Assembly (NCBI GenBank): GCA_945952025.1
Contig: CAMFGW010000023.1
Coordinates: forward strand, 1-46,349
DNA length: 46,349 nucleotides
Direction of reading: 5' to 3'
Origin: an uncultured Paracoccaceae bacterium
GTDB lineage: Bacteria > Pseudomonadota > Alphaproteobacteria > Rhodobacterales > Rhodobacteraceae
Part shown: piece after piece, positions 8,933-16,390 of the stretch
How the letters are laid out: each line of letters begins with the position of its first letter
Position numbering within the stretch: the first letter of the stretch is position 1
Notes under the pieces: generated by a model
Seen by the model: only the letters and a program-made list of their open reading frames with translations
What the model was told of the DNA's origin: nothing
Database searches by the model: none
Position numbers and translations under genes: made by a program

Positions 8933-9250
8933 ATGAGCAGTATTGACTTGAACTCTCTGAACTTGGCTGAACTGAAACAGCTTTCGAAGGACGTGGCAAA
9001 AGCGATCTCAGGCTTTGAGGATCGAAAGAAGTCTGAGGCTCGCGCTGCCCTCGAAGCTCAAGCTAAGGAGCTCGGGTTCACCCTGGGTGAGCTACTCGGA
9101 GTTGGCGGCGGAAAGACCCGCTCACCTGCCACTGCGAAGTACCGGCATCCCGAGAATGCGTCGATCACCTGGTCTGGCCGTGGGAGGAAGCCCCACTGGT
9201 TCTCCGACGCAATCGCGAAGGGTGTCTCGCCGGAATCGCTTACGGTGTAG
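8933..9250 (+). CDS. H-NS histone family protein (HvrA-like)
   Basis: This 105-residue nucleoid-associated protein probably binds curved or AT-rich DNA and silences it. The N-terminal half is a helical oligomerisation region (LAELKQLSKDVAKAISGFED, then a charged helix). The C-terminal DNA-binding motif TWSGRGRKPHWF is at residues 79-90 and is the hallmark of the alphaproteobacterial H-NS/HvrA group. The start is decided by the ribosome binding site: GGAGG at 8923-8927 sits five bases before ATG 8933. An in-frame ATG at 8921 would place that same GGAGG inside the coding sequence and is unlikely. The gene sits between the divergent defence operon and the tRNA-Phe target site, so it may silence the island itself; that role is inference. 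Confidence 0.9.
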   Translation: MSSIDLNSLNLAELKQLSKDVAKAISGFEDRKKSEARAALEAQAKELGFTLGELLGVGGGKTRSPATAKYRHPENASITWSGRGRKPHWFSDAIAKGVSPESLTV

Positions 9251-9251
9251 A

Positions 9252-9282
9252 CCCGCGCCTTTAGGTCTCTTCCGGGCGCGGG
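9252..9282 (+). terminator. Hairpin after the H-NS-like gene, possible terminator
   Basis: CCCGCGCC (9252-9259) and GGCGCGGG (9275-9282) form a perfect 8-bp stem with a 15-base loop directly after the stop codon. There is no T-run, so intrinsic termination is uncertain. The remaining 9283-9395, up to the tRNA, holds no recognisable gene or integrase remnant. Confidence 0.4.
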
Positions 9283-9395
9283 CGTGCCGCGCCTGGACAT
9301 CCGAGTTCATCGATCAATTAAAGGTGGCCCAAAAGGTGGGCTAGGTTTCTGGCGCTCAGGAAGAGCATTATCTTTCAGACACTTAGGAGATCAAG

Positions 9396-9471
9396 TGGTG
9401 CCCAGAGCCGGAATCGAACCAGCGACACGCGGATTTTCAATCCGCTGCTCTACCAACTGAGCTATCTGGGC
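9396..9471 (-). tRNA. tRNA-Phe (GAA)
   Basis: The gene is 76 bases including an encoded CCA (9396-9398). On the minus strand the acceptor GCCCAGA pairs with TCTGGGC, the anticodon arm is GCGGA-TTGAAAA-TCCGC giving anticodon GAA, and the T arm contains GGTTCGATTCC. The 3' end faces the accessory island at 1-9395, which is the usual orientation when an integrative element uses a tRNA 3' end as attachment site. The second copy of such a site would lie outside this window. Confidence 0.96.
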
Positions 9472-9503
9472 GCCGTGCGGCCCCTGGGGGCGCGGCTTTG
9501 GGC

Positions 9504-9532
9504 GTTCTAGTCGGGCGGGGGCGGGCTGTCCA
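9504..9532 (-). promoter_or_regulatory. Predicted promoter of tRNA-Phe
   Basis: On the minus strand TGGACA (9532-9527) and TAGAAC (9509-9504) are separated by exactly 17 bases of nearly pure G+C. A start of transcription near 9497 lies about 25 bases before the tRNA 5' end. Position and spacing fit a stable-RNA promoter. Prediction from pattern. Confidence 0.55.
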
Positions 9533-9544
9533 GAGGGGCGGGCG

Positions 9545-9579
9545 AAAAAAACCGCCGCTCAGTGCGGGCGTTCGGGCGG
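9545..9579 (-). terminator. Predicted intrinsic terminator overlapping the yacG 3' end
   Basis: On the minus strand CCGCC (9579-9575) can pair with GGCGG (9556-9552), followed at once by seven T residues (9551-9545). The 5' arm lies inside the last codons of yacG and the stop codon falls in the loop. It would separate the yacG transcript from the tRNA-Phe promoter. The stem is short, so confidence is moderate. Confidence 0.5.
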
Positions 9580-9789
9580 CATCGGCGACAGGGCGGGGGG
9601 CGTTTCCTCGGCCTCGTCCAGGGGCGGGCCGGGGATGACGTAGCTGCCGTTCAGCCAGCGCGCGAGGTCGATGTCGGCGCAGCGGCGCGAGCAGAAGGGG
9701 CGGTGGGCCGGGTCGGTCGGCTTGTGGCAGATGGGGCAGGGCATGGCGTCGGGTTCCGGGGCAGCGGCGGGTCGGACGGTCAAGGACAT
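9559..9789 (-). CDS. yacG: DNA gyrase inhibitor / zinc-binding protein YacG
   Basis: This 76-residue zinc protein's E. coli counterpart binds GyrB and inhibits gyrase. The zinc ligands are visible as C18-P-I-C21 and C33-S-R-R-C37, followed by the family signature ADIDLARWLNGSYVIPG. The tail is acidic and proline-rich, as usual in the family. It lies 62 bases after the RNase E/G gene in the infA-maf-rng-yacG order common in Rhodobacterales, so it is probably the last gene of that transcript. The start ATG at 9789 is the only one giving the N-terminal leader; starting at M16 (just before CPIC) would also give a complete family domain. Confidence 0.93.
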   Translation of the reverse strand: MSLTVRPAAAPEPDAMPCPICHKPTDPAHRPFCSRRCADIDLARWLNGSYVIPGPPLDEAEETPPALSPMPPERPH

Positions 9790-9824
9790 GCCACGGGAAC
9801 CGGGCGGGATGCAACCGCCGGCCG

Positions 9825-9863
9825 GTCAGCCTGTGAGGTCAGCCCGTGAGGTCAGGCCGTGAG
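9825..9863. repeat. Three 13-bp tandem repeats over the rng stop codon
   Basis: On the plus strand the units are 9825-9837, 9838-9850 and 9851-9863, of the form GTCAGSCYGTGAG, each differing from its neighbours by one or two bases. Read in the gene direction each unit carries TGAC, and the first unit contains the rng stop codon (9854-9852). The same arrangement, tandem units anchored on a TGA stop, recurs at 31023, 38294 and 39153. Confidence 0.85.
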
Positions 9864-10886
9864 GGGCGGCCGGTCGCGCTTGCGCTGGATCTCGTAGTTG
9901 CCAAGCGGCGTCCAGCCGGCGAGCACCGTCTCTGCCGCCTCGCCCCGGAAGGCGGACTTCAGCTGCTGGTCAAGCGTCGCGCGGTCCTTCTTGGCGACCG
10001 GGGCGAAATCGACCACGATCTGGCCGCCGAGGCCCCTGAGGCGCAGCTGGCGGGGAAGCTCTCGCGCGGCGGCGATGTTGGCCTTCAGGCCCGCCGCAGG
10101 GCTCGTGTCCGCGCCGGTGTTCACGTCGACGGCGACGAGCGCCCGGGTCGGTTCGATGACCATCGAGGCGCCGCCGGGCAGGGGGACATGGGGCGTCAGA
10201 ACGGCGGCGATCGCCTCGGGCACGCCATGGTCGGCGAGCGCGTCGGGCCCGTCCTCGACCGTGTCTGGGGCGGGGTCCGTCCAGTCGCGCCAGGCCTCTT
10301 CGTGGGGCGTTGCGGCGTCGAGCAGCAGTTCGGGCGCGCCGGACAGGTCGGCGGTCACCGCCTGGGCCAGGGCGCGCATTTCGGCGATGTCGGCTTCGAC
10401 CGCGTCGGGGTCCGCGCCTTCGGCGGCCGAGCGCAGGATCAGGCCGAAGGGCGAACCCTCCATGGCCGCTTCGGCGATCCGGGTCAGGTCGGCGCGCGCC
10501 TCTTCGTCGCGGATACGGCGCGAGATGTTGAGGCCCGGCGCATCGGGCGTCACGATCGCAAGCCGCGACTTGAAGAGAAGCCGGCGGCTGACCGGGATGG
10601 CCTTGGCGCCCTCGGGCCGGCCGATGACCTGGACGATCAGGGTCTGGCCGGGGGCAAGGCCGCCCACGTCGCGCAGGAACCCCTTGGCGCCGTCGGGCAG
10701 GCGGATGAAGACGCCGCCGATGCCCTTCATCTGGCGGTCGACCGTGCCGCGCAGGATGGCGCCGGGGGCGAAGCCCGGCGTGTCGTCCGGGGGCGCGATC
10801 AGAAGGTCCTGAAGCTTGCCGTCGACCATCAGCGCCGCGACCTCGCGCCCGTCCATGGTTCCAAGGACGATCACGCGGCCCTTCAT
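9852..10886 (-). CDS. rng: Ribonuclease E/G family protein
   Basis: The product is a 344-residue single-strand-specific endoribonuclease of the RNase E/G catalytic family, acting in rRNA/mRNA processing. The S1-like N-terminal part (about 35-100) precedes the catalytic core, where the magnesium-binding aspartates are seen as VAVDVNTG (D254) and IVVDF (D293). The protein is much shorter than RNase E and lacks the zinc-link Cys pair and the C-terminal scaffold, as in the short alphaproteobacterial paralogue. The start ATG (10886-10884) overlaps the maf stop as ATGA, so the two are translationally coupled. The longer open frame to 11267 is the antiparallel-frame shadow of maf. The stop codon lies in a 13-bp tandem repeat. 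Confidence 0.9.
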   Translation of the reverse strand: MKGRVIVLGTMDGREVAALMVDGKLQDLLIAPPDDTPGFAPGAILRGTVDRQMKGIGGVFIRLPDGAKGFLRDVGGLAPGQTLIVQVIGRPEGAKAIPVSRRLLFKSRLAIVTPDAPGLNISRRIRDEEARADLTRIAEAAMEGSPFGLILRSAAEGADPDAVEADIAEMRALAQAVTADLSGAPELLLDAATPHEEAWRDWTDPAPDTVEDGPDALADHGVPEAIAAVLTPHVPLPGGASMVIEPTRALVAVDVNTGADTSPAAGLKANIAAARELPRQLRLRGLGGQIVVDFAPVAKKDRATLDQQLKSAFRGEAAETVLAGWTPLGNYEIQRKRDRPPLTA

Positions 10887-11464
10887 TGTGGTGCCTCGGT
10901 CACGGGCAGGCCGGCGGCGGCCAGAAGGGTGGCGGTTTCGGCCAGCGGCAGGCCGACGACGCCGGTGAAGGACCCCTTGATCCAGGGGATGAGCGCGCCG
11001 AAGCGGCCCTGAATAGCATAGCCGCCGGCCTTGCCCTGCCATTCGCCGGAGGCCAGGTAGGCGTTCACCTCGGCGTTCGACAGGGGTTTGACCTTGACCT
11101 CGCTGTCCACCAGCCTTTCCCACAGGCGCGGGCCGCGCCTGACGGTGACGGCGGTCAGGACGTGGTGGCGGCGGCCCGACAGCGCCCAGAGGAAATCGGC
11201 GGCCTCGGCCGCGTCGGCGGGTTTGCCGAGGATCCGGCGCCCGACGGCGACGGTCGTGTCGGCGCACAGGACGACATCGTCCTCGCCCGCAGCGACCGCC
11301 ATCGCCTTCGCACGGGCAATGCGCGCGACATAGGCGCGGGGCACCTCGCCCTTCTGGGGCGTTTCGTCGATGTCGGGGGGCAGGACGGCGGCGGGCGTCA
11401 GGCCGATCTGGGCCAGAAGCTCGCGGCGGCGCGGGCTGGCCGAGCCAAGGACCAGCCGCACCAT
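10883..11464 (-). CDS. maf: Maf-family nucleoside triphosphate pyrophosphatase
   Basis: This 193-residue cytosolic house-cleaning enzyme hydrolyses non-canonical or excess NTPs (dTTP, UTP or modified bases) to the monophosphate and pyrophosphate. Family signatures are [12 protein letters not shown] at the N-terminus (phosphate binding), CADTTVAV in the middle, KAGGYAIQG and [10 protein letters not shown] near the C-terminus. Length is normal. It starts one base after the infA stop codon and its own stop overlaps the rng start, so infA, maf and rng are read as one tightly coupled operon. Substrate preference within the Maf family cannot be told from sequence by eye. Confidence 0.94.
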   Translation of the reverse strand: MVRLVLGSASPRRRELLAQIGLTPAAVLPPDIDETPQKGEVPRAYVARIARAKAMAVAAGEDDVVLCADTTVAVGRRILGKPADAAEAADFLWALSGRRHHVLTAVTVRRGPRLWERLVDSEVKVKPLSNAEVNAYLASGEWQGKAGGYAIQGRFGALIPWIKGSFTGVVGLPLAETATLLAAAGLPVTEAPQ

Positions 11465-11465
11465 C

Positions 11466-11684
11466 TTACTTGAAGCGGTAATTGATCCGCCCCTTCGTCA
11501 GGTCGTAGGGCGTCATCGTCACCTGCACCTTGTCCCCTGCGAGGACGCGGATGCGGTTCTTGCGCATCTTGCCTGCCATCGTGGCGATGATCTCATGGCC
11601 GTTTTCGAGCTCGACCTTGAATGTCGCATTGGGCAGGAGTTCGCGCACGACACCAGGAAATTCAAGCTCGTCATCCTTGGCCAT
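11466..11684 (-). CDS. infA: Translation initiation factor IF-1
   Basis: The product is the 72-residue S1/OB-fold initiation factor that binds the 30S A site. The sequence is canonical from [20 protein letters not shown] to the KGRINYRFK ending, with the RNA-binding segment [13 protein letters not shown] intact. It is the first gene of the infA-maf-rng-yacG operon. The GC-rich 84 bases upstream separate it from the nitrilase-like gene, whose transcript could also read through. In many relatives infA directly follows the LMW phosphatase gene; here several genes intervene. Confidence 0.97.
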   Translation of the reverse strand: MAKDDELEFPGVVRELLPNATFKVELENGHEIIATMAGKMRKNRIRVLAGDKVQVTMTPYDLTKGRINYRFK

Positions 11685-11768
11685 GGTCGCTCCTTCAGCG
11701 ATGACCCGGCCCCATCCGGGCGGGCGCGCACTAAATGCGCCGTGAAACCGGGCTTTACAAGCCTCGAA

Positions 11769-12674
11769 TCAGCCCGATTGGCCGCCGGCGCGGACGATTT
11801 GCAGCTTTTCGGCGCCGCATGCCTGTTCTGGCCAGTGTGCCAGGTTCAGGACGCCCCCGTCGCGGCGCACCTCGGCCACCAGCGAAAGCGAGACGTCGGC
11901 GTAGGTCCAGCCGGGCTGGCCGAGCGCGCCCTCGGCCAGGATGCCCTCGGGCGGGAAGCCCCTGTCGGGCGGCCCGTAGACCGAGGCGCGGCCGGTATAA
12001 TCGCCCATTCCAGCGCACCAGTTGGCGGGTCCGACCAGGGGGGCGTGGACGGCGATCATCTGGTTTTCCAGGGCCCGCGCCATGGCGCCGATGCGGACGC
12101 GGGTGAAGCCTTCAAGCGCGCGGGTGGCCGAGGGGGCGAGCAGGATCTCGCACCCCGCTTCGGCGAGGCGGTGGGCCAGCAGCGGAAATTCGCTGTCATA
12201 GCAGATCGAGATGCCGATCTTGCCGATATGCGTCTCGAAAAGGGTTAGCCCGTGGCCGGGCGCCACGTTCCACGCCTCGCGCTCGACGCGGGTCATCATC
12301 ACCTTGTCCTGATGGCCAAGGGTGCCGGTCGGTCCATAAAGCGTGGCGCGGTTGACCGGACGGTCGGCGTGAAGGTCGGCATCGAACACCGGGCCGGAGG
12401 CGCCGAGGATGACGAGGCCGTGCCGCTCGGCTAGGCTGGCGTGCAGCCGGTCCGAGGCGGGGCGGTGGCGGGCGACCTCGTGGAAGGCGGCTTCCTTGTC
12501 GGCGGCCACGGCCTTGCCGCCAAGCGAGGCAAGCTCCATCGCGGCATATTCGGGAAAGACCAGCAGATCGGCGCCGTTGGCGGCGGCCTCGGTCACCCAG
12601 GCGGTGATCTTGGCCTCGTAGTCCGCAAGGCGGTCGAACCAGGTCAGCGGGTAGGCGGCGGCGGCGATCCTCAT
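11769..12674 (-). CDS. Carbon-nitrogen hydrolase (nitrilase superfamily)
   Basis: This 301-residue enzyme belongs to the nitrilase/amidase superfamily that hydrolyses C-N bonds through a Glu-Lys-Cys triad. The triad is visible: E42 in VFPEYAAME, K123 in HQDKVMMTR and C157 in ISICYDSEFP. No signal peptide is present, so it is cytosolic. It is the last gene of a three-gene minus-strand group (SnoaL-like, GNAT, nitrilase) with only 22 bases after the GNAT stop. A GNAT partner beside a nitrilase-like enzyme recurs in bacteria, but the substrate is unknown here. Assignment to an omega-amidase or N-carbamoylputrescine-type subgroup is not justified. Confidence 0.9.
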   Translation of the reverse strand: MRIAAAAYPLTWFDRLADYEAKITAWVTEAAANGADLLVFPEYAAMELASLGGKAVAADKEAAFHEVARHRPASDRLHASLAERHGLVILGASGPVFDADLHADRPVNRATLYGPTGTLGHQDKVMMTRVEREAWNVAPGHGLTLFETHIGKIGISICYDSEFPLLAHRLAEAGCEILLAPSATRALEGFTRVRIGAMARALENQMIAVHAPLVGPANWCAGMGDYTGRASVYGPPDRGFPPEGILAEGALGQPGWTYADVSLSLVAEVRRDGGVLNLAHWPEQACGAEKLQIVRAGGQSG

Positions 12675-12696
12675 GGGCGGCAGGTCCCTTCGCGGG

Positions 12697-13284
12697 TCAA
12701 AGCTTGCGGAACCAGACCTGCAGGGTCTTCACCGTTTCTGCGGGCGCGCCGATGTCGCGCCAGGAAAAGGTGGCGTGGACGCCGGGCAGGGGGGCGTAGC
12801 CGCGCCCGGCCCAGAAGGCGTCGTTGGTGCGCGCCTCGGCCGGGCGCATCGGATGGTCGTCGGGGCGCTTGACCGAACAGAAGGCCATGTAGTGCCGCCC
12901 AAGTTCGCGCGCCTTGCCTTCGCGGGCGTCGAAGAAGGCATGGCCGATGCCCCGGCCGCGATATTCCGGCAGAAGGACCGATTCCGCGCAGTAGTAGACA
13001 TCGGTCAGTTCATGGCCGAGCGCCTTCAGGGGCGCGCCCAGTTCCTCGGCGTGGTCCTCCATCGGTGCTGCGGTCGAGACGCCGACAAGGCGCGGGCCGT
13101 CCCAGGCGCCGACGACGAGCGCATCGGGGCTGTCGAGGTAGGCCTGAAGATAGGGGCGCTCGTATTCCAGGTCGCCGTCATAAAGGTAGGGCCAGTCGCG
13201 AAAGACCGCGATCCTGAGCCGCGCCACATCGTCGAGGGCGGCGGCAAACTCGGGCTTGGTCAGGGTGCGGACGGTGACGCTCAT
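12697..13284 (-). CDS. GNAT family N-acetyltransferase
   Basis: The product is a 195-residue acetyl-CoA-dependent acetyltransferase of unknown acceptor. The acetyl-CoA-binding motif A is ESVLLPEYRGRGIGHAFFD, with the RGRGIG pyrophosphate loop at residues 109-114. The C-terminal part (NDAFWAGRGYAPLPG) is the usual motif B region. Its start overlaps the stop of the SnoaL-like gene (ATGA at 13281-13284), so the pair is translationally coupled. It is followed by the nitrilase-like gene. No membrane segment is present. Confidence 0.9.
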   Translation of the reverse strand: MSVTVRTLTKPEFAAALDDVARLRIAVFRDWPYLYDGDLEYERPYLQAYLDSPDALVVGAWDGPRLVGVSTAAPMEDHAEELGAPLKALGHELTDVYYCAESVLLPEYRGRGIGHAFFDAREGKARELGRHYMAFCSVKRPDDHPMRPAEARTNDAFWAGRGYAPLPGVHATFSWRDIGAPAETVKTLQVWFRKL

Positions 13285-13676
13285 GCGACTTGCGCCAGCC
13301 AGTCCTGAAGGTTGTAGTAGGTGGTCACGCGGGTGATGCGGCCCTCCTTCAGCGTGAAGAAGCCACCGGCCGGCAGGACATAGGTCTGGCCCCGCGCCTC
13401 GGGCAGGCCGGGGTCGGTCCTGAGGTAGGTGCCGTTCACGGTGAATTCCGCAGCCCCGCGCGTGCCCGCGTCATTGGCGAAGACCACCATGTCCGTCAGC
13501 GTCTCGTGGTAGGTTTCGCTCATGTGGCGGCAGAAGTCGGCGAAGGCGGCCTTGCCAAGGCGGACCGAGCCTTCGTTTACATGATGGGCGAAATCGTCGT
13601 GGAGCGTGTCGAGCATGGCCGGAATGTCGCCCCGGTTGAAGGCGGCGTAGTAGTTCTCGATCGTCGTCTTGGTCAT
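13281..13676 (-). CDS. SnoaL/NTF2-like (ketosteroid-isomerase fold) protein
   Basis: This 131-residue protein has the cone-shaped NTF2-like fold, seen from the pattern IENYYAAFNRGDIPAMLDTLHDDFAHHVNEG at the start (about residues 6-36) and the strand-rich second half ending RVTTYYNLQDWLAQV. Members of this fold act as isomerases, cyclases or small-molecule binding proteins; no specific catalytic pair can be assigned. It is the first gene of the SnoaL-GNAT-nitrilase operon, and its stop overlaps the GNAT start. The upstream 205 bases form a divergent intergenic region shared with the GT61 gene. Confidence 0.85.
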   Translation of the reverse strand: MTKTTIENYYAAFNRGDIPAMLDTLHDDFAHHVNEGSVRLGKAAFADFCRHMSETYHETLTDMVVFANDAGTRGAAEFTVNGTYLRTDPGLPEARGQTYVLPAGGFFTLKEGRITRVTTYYNLQDWLAQVA

Positions 13677-13802
13677 CGGCTTCGGTCCCAGATGTCGGCG
13701 GGATTTACTTTGGCCCGTTCTGCCGGGTCATTCGCCACCGGGCAAGACCGAAAGCCGGCCAATTGCGACAGGTGCCGGGACAGGTCACCCGAAAGGGGGG
13801 GG

Positions 13803-13816
13803 CCGGCGATCGCCGG
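13803..13816. promoter_or_regulatory. 14-bp perfect palindrome in a divergent intergenic region
   Basis: CCGGCGATCGCCGG reads the same on both strands and lies between the divergent SnoaL-like operon and the GT61 gene, 66 bases before the GT61 start. It could be a dimeric operator or simply a GC-rich restriction-like word. No partner site was seen nearby. Confidence 0.3.
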
Positions 13817-13881
13817 ATGACAAGCCGCGCCGCGCCGCCTAAGCAGGTTTTGATCGTGCCAAGGTAGGGGCCGCCGTTGCG

Positions 13882-15081
13882 ATGACAGACGTGGCGAAAG
13901 AGGAGTGGCGGCCCGGCGCACCCGCGGTGACCCTGGTCAAGGGCGCGCTGATGAATGGTGCTGACGACAGCCCCTACAGCTGGCCCCTGCAGGCCTGTGG
14001 CGTCTTTTCACCGGATGGCGAGCGTCTTGCCGCGTCCGAAACATGGTCCTTCGCCGGGCGCCTTTCGGTCGATTGCCGCGTGCCGTCCCGCGCTGAGGCG
14101 CGGCGCCGTCCCGGCCGGTGGCTTTTCGGCGGGGTCGTCTTCAACCATTTCGGCCATGCATTCATCTATTCGGCGTCGCGCCTTTGGGGGGTCGATCACC
14201 TCAGGGCCGAAGGCGTCGCGCTGGACGGGGTTCTGTTTTTCCAAAGGGCGCGCCGCCTGCCCGAAGATCCGCCGCACCTCGGCAAGCGGCTGGCCGAGGT
14301 TCTGGTGCCCTACGATCCCGGCATTCCGGTCGATACGGTTGCCGGCGTCGAAGTGGTGGAAGAGCTTTACCTGCCGACCCAGGGCATTTCGACCGACCCC
14401 GCGCTTTTTCTGGGCACGCCCGGCCACCATGCCTACATGCGCCGTCGCGGTCGGTCGGGCGCGCCGGCCACGCCCGATCAGGATATCTATATCTCGCGGA
14501 CCGGGACGGGGCCTTACAAGGGCAATCATATCCTTGAGAATCTGATCGAACGGCAGATGGCCGAGGCCGGCTACCGGATTTTCCAGCCCGAAAAGGCGAC
14601 ACTGGCCGAGCAGATCGCCGTCTATCAAAGCGCGCGCCGCATCGTCGGCGTCGACGGGTCGGCCTTTCATGTGGCGGCCACCGCCATCGCGCCCGAGTGC
14701 AAGGTGGCGATCATTGCGCGTCGGGCCTACTACGCCGATGCGATGGCCGATCAGGTCCATGCGTTTTCGGGGGCCGAGGTCACGGTCATCAACGCTTATA
14801 CCGACGTCTATTCGACCGATCCCTCCAGCGGCACGCCGATCCAGTGGTACAGGACCCTGGTCATGACCGACTTCGACCTTCTGGGGCGGACGCTTGCGGA
14901 CCACGGATTTCTTGATCGCGCGCCGAACTGGCAGCTGCCGCGGGCCGAACGGATCGCGGCGCGAATCGGGCGGTGGAGCGCGCGGCTGGGCGCGACGCTC
15001 GTCCCGGTGCCGGATGAGTTGCGCGGGGCTGAGCCGGGGCTCGGCTATGTGCGTGTCAGCAAGGCGGAGAAGGCCGGCTAG
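13882..15081 (+). CDS. Glycosyltransferase family 61 (DUF563) protein
   Basis: This 399-residue putative glycosyltransferase probably decorates a surface polysaccharide or glycan. The family pattern is visible: NHFGHAFIYSASRLW near residues 94-108, IYISRTGTGPYKGNHILENL around 204-223, and the GVDGSAFHVAATA block around 257-269, which is the most conserved part of DUF563. No signal peptide or membrane segment is seen. It stands alone on the plus strand between two minus-strand groups, with no other polysaccharide genes nearby, so its acceptor is unknown. It faces the secreted-protein gene tail to tail. Confidence 0.87.
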   Translation: MTDVAKEEWRPGAPAVTLVKGALMNGADDSPYSWPLQACGVFSPDGERLAASETWSFAGRLSVDCRVPSRAEARRRPGRWLFGGVVFNHFGHAFIYSASRLWGVDHLRAEGVALDGVLFFQRARRLPEDPPHLGKRLAEVLVPYDPGIPVDTVAGVEVVEELYLPTQGISTDPALFLGTPGHHAYMRRRGRSGAPATPDQDIYISRTGTGPYKGNHILENLIERQMAEAGYRIFQPEKATLAEQIAVYQSARRIVGVDGSAFHVAATAIAPECKVAIIARRAYYADAMADQVHAFSGAEVTVINAYTDVYSTDPSSGTPIQWYRTLVMTDFDLLGRTLADHGFLDRAPNWQLPRAERIAARIGRWSARLGATLVPVPDELRGAEPGLGYVRVSKAEKAG

Positions 15082-15086
15082 GAAGC

Positions 15087-15117
15087 GGCCCGGGGGCGGC
15101 GCGCCGCCGCCCCGGCC
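15087..15117. terminator. GC-rich inverted repeat between convergent genes
   Basis: A near-perfect inverted repeat (arms roughly 15087-15101 and 15102-15117, rich in GGCGG/CCGCC) fills the 48-base gap between the convergent GT61 and secreted-protein genes. It would fold on either strand and may stop transcription from both sides, although there is no T-run. Confidence 0.35.
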
Positions 15118-15129
15118 CCCTGGTCTTGG

Positions 15130-15801
15130 TCAGTTTGTCGGGCAGGCGCAGTCCATGAAGGCGCCCTTGATCGTGGTGTCGACCGGCTGGAGCCGGAAGG
15201 GACCGATCCGGTAGACGGTGGTGACATAGCTGTCGGTCTTGCCGTCGGCATAGGTCGCATCGACCGGGGTTTCCACCCGCTCGACCGGCACGGCATAGGG
15301 CTGACCGCCGTTGATCCAGGGGCTCGTCAATTCGACCTTGCCATTCTTCCAGGCCCATTTGCCGTCGTAGGGCCGCTTGTTGAAGTCGAAGGCGAAGGTG
15401 CCGTCCTTGCGCAGGACGAAGGTGCCGTTGGCCAGGACCGCATCCTTGCCGTCGGTGCCCGGTCCGACGAGTTCAGCCCAGTTGGCAACGTAGGTCGGCG
15501 TGCCCACGCACAGTTTCTCGCGCTTGATCTCGGCGCCGGTCGCGGGGTCCCACTTCTCTTCGGCCAGAAGGTCGATGACGGTGGCCTCGTCCTTCACCAC
15601 CTCGGCCTTTTCCTTGTCATAGTGGGCGACCTTCTTGGCGGTCTCGGTCCGGTCCCCGGACTGGTTGAATTCCCCGGTCAGGTAGGGGTCGCAGATTTCG
15701 AGCTTCGGCAACTTCGGCGTCTCGGCGCCCGTGGGCAGGCCAAGGAACGGCACGGTCAGCGCGGCGAAGGCGGTGGCGGTAAGAAGCGTCCTGATCGACA
15801 T
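15130..15801 (-). CDS. Putative secreted protein of unknown function
   Basis: This 223-residue protein, which I do not recognise as any family, has a clear N-terminal signal peptide: MSIRT, a hydrophobic stretch LLTATAFAALTVPFLGL, and a likely cleavage after TGA (before ETPKL). Four cysteines remain, one near residue 37, one near the middle (KLCVGTP) and a CxC pair four residues from the C-terminus (DCACPTN), which could form disulphides or bind a metal in the periplasm. The middle has alternating short strands (TFVLRKDGTFAFDFNKRPYDGKW). The longer open frame to 16056 overlaps the phosphatase gene and is rejected. The nearest upstream gene on the strand is the LMW phosphatase, 116 bases away. 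Confidence 0.72.
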   Translation of the reverse strand: MSIRTLLTATAFAALTVPFLGLPTGAETPKLPKLEICDPYLTGEFNQSGDRTETAKKVAHYDKEKAEVVKDEATVIDLLAEEKWDPATGAEIKREKLCVGTPTYVANWAELVGPGTDGKDAVLANGTFVLRKDGTFAFDFNKRPYDGKWAWKNGKVELTSPWINGGQPYAVPVERVETPVDATYADGKTDSYVTTVYRIGPFRLQPVDTTIKGAFMDCACPTN

Positions 15802-15917
15802 GATACGCACAATCCTATGGGCAACGGTCTGGTTCTTCCTAGCACAGGTCCGGCGAGGGGCGAACGGCGCAAGGGGGAATGTTTCCGTGAGCGCGACAAT
15901 TTCGCAGCGCGGGCGGC

Positions 15918-16388
15918 TCAGGGGGCGGTGGTGAGCGGCAGTGGCGGCCCGAACCGGTCCAGCATCCGCCCCTCGATCTGGTCGCGGGCCTGGCGGTAGG
16001 CGGCCAGCTTGGCGTCGCGCGTCTCGCCGATGCCGGTCGGGTCGAGGATCGGCCAATATTCCACGTCCAGGTGAAAGAAGCGGGTATATTCAAGGGCAAG
16101 GCGCTGGCTTGCCGGCGAGAGCGCCACCACCAGGTCGAACCCGGACAGATCGTCCCCCCATTCGGCCATCTCCTCGAACGAGCGCGAGCGGTGGCGCGAC
16201 AGTTCGATCCCGATCTCCTGGCAGACGGCGATGGTGAAGCCGTCGATCTCCATGTCGTTCTTCACGCCGGCCGACTGGACATAGGCCGCGCGGCCATAGA
16301 AGCGCTTCATCATCCCCTCGGCCATGGGCGAACGGACGGCATTGTGGTCACAGCAGAAGAGCACCGAACTCGGAAAGGCTGACGCCAC
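15918..16388 (-). CDS. Low-molecular-weight protein-tyrosine-phosphatase-like protein
   Basis: The product is a 156-residue phosphatase or arsenate-reductase-like enzyme of the LMW-PTP fold. The P-loop C13-DHNAV-R19-S is present right after the first strand (SVLFC), and the DP pair that supplies the general acid is at D116-P117 (YWPILDPTG). In Rhodobacterales this gene conventionally follows UPF0262 and hisD, and the same order is kept here with only two bases between UPF0262 stop and this ATG. It is usually annotated as arsenate reductase/phosphatase, and its true substrate is not established. The second Cys pair needed for thioredoxin-type arsenate reduction is not evident. Confidence 0.88.
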   Translation of the reverse strand: MASAFPSSVLFCCDHNAVRSPMAEGMMKRFYGRAAYVQSAGVKNDMEIDGFTIAVCQEIGIELSRHRSRSFEEMAEWGDDLSGFDLVVALSPASQRLALEYTRFFHLDVEYWPILDPTGIGETRDAKLAAYRQARDQIEGRMLDRFGPPLPLTTAP

Positions 16389-16390
16389 CC

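Noticed and set aside
1-9395. DISARM or BREX system
   Set aside because: The signature genes (drmA/drmB, pglX/pglZ, brxC) are absent; the Mod/Res pair is type III.
9283-9395. Integrase remnant next to tRNA-Phe
   Set aside because: No tyrosine-recombinase motif or homology could be seen in any frame of the short gap.
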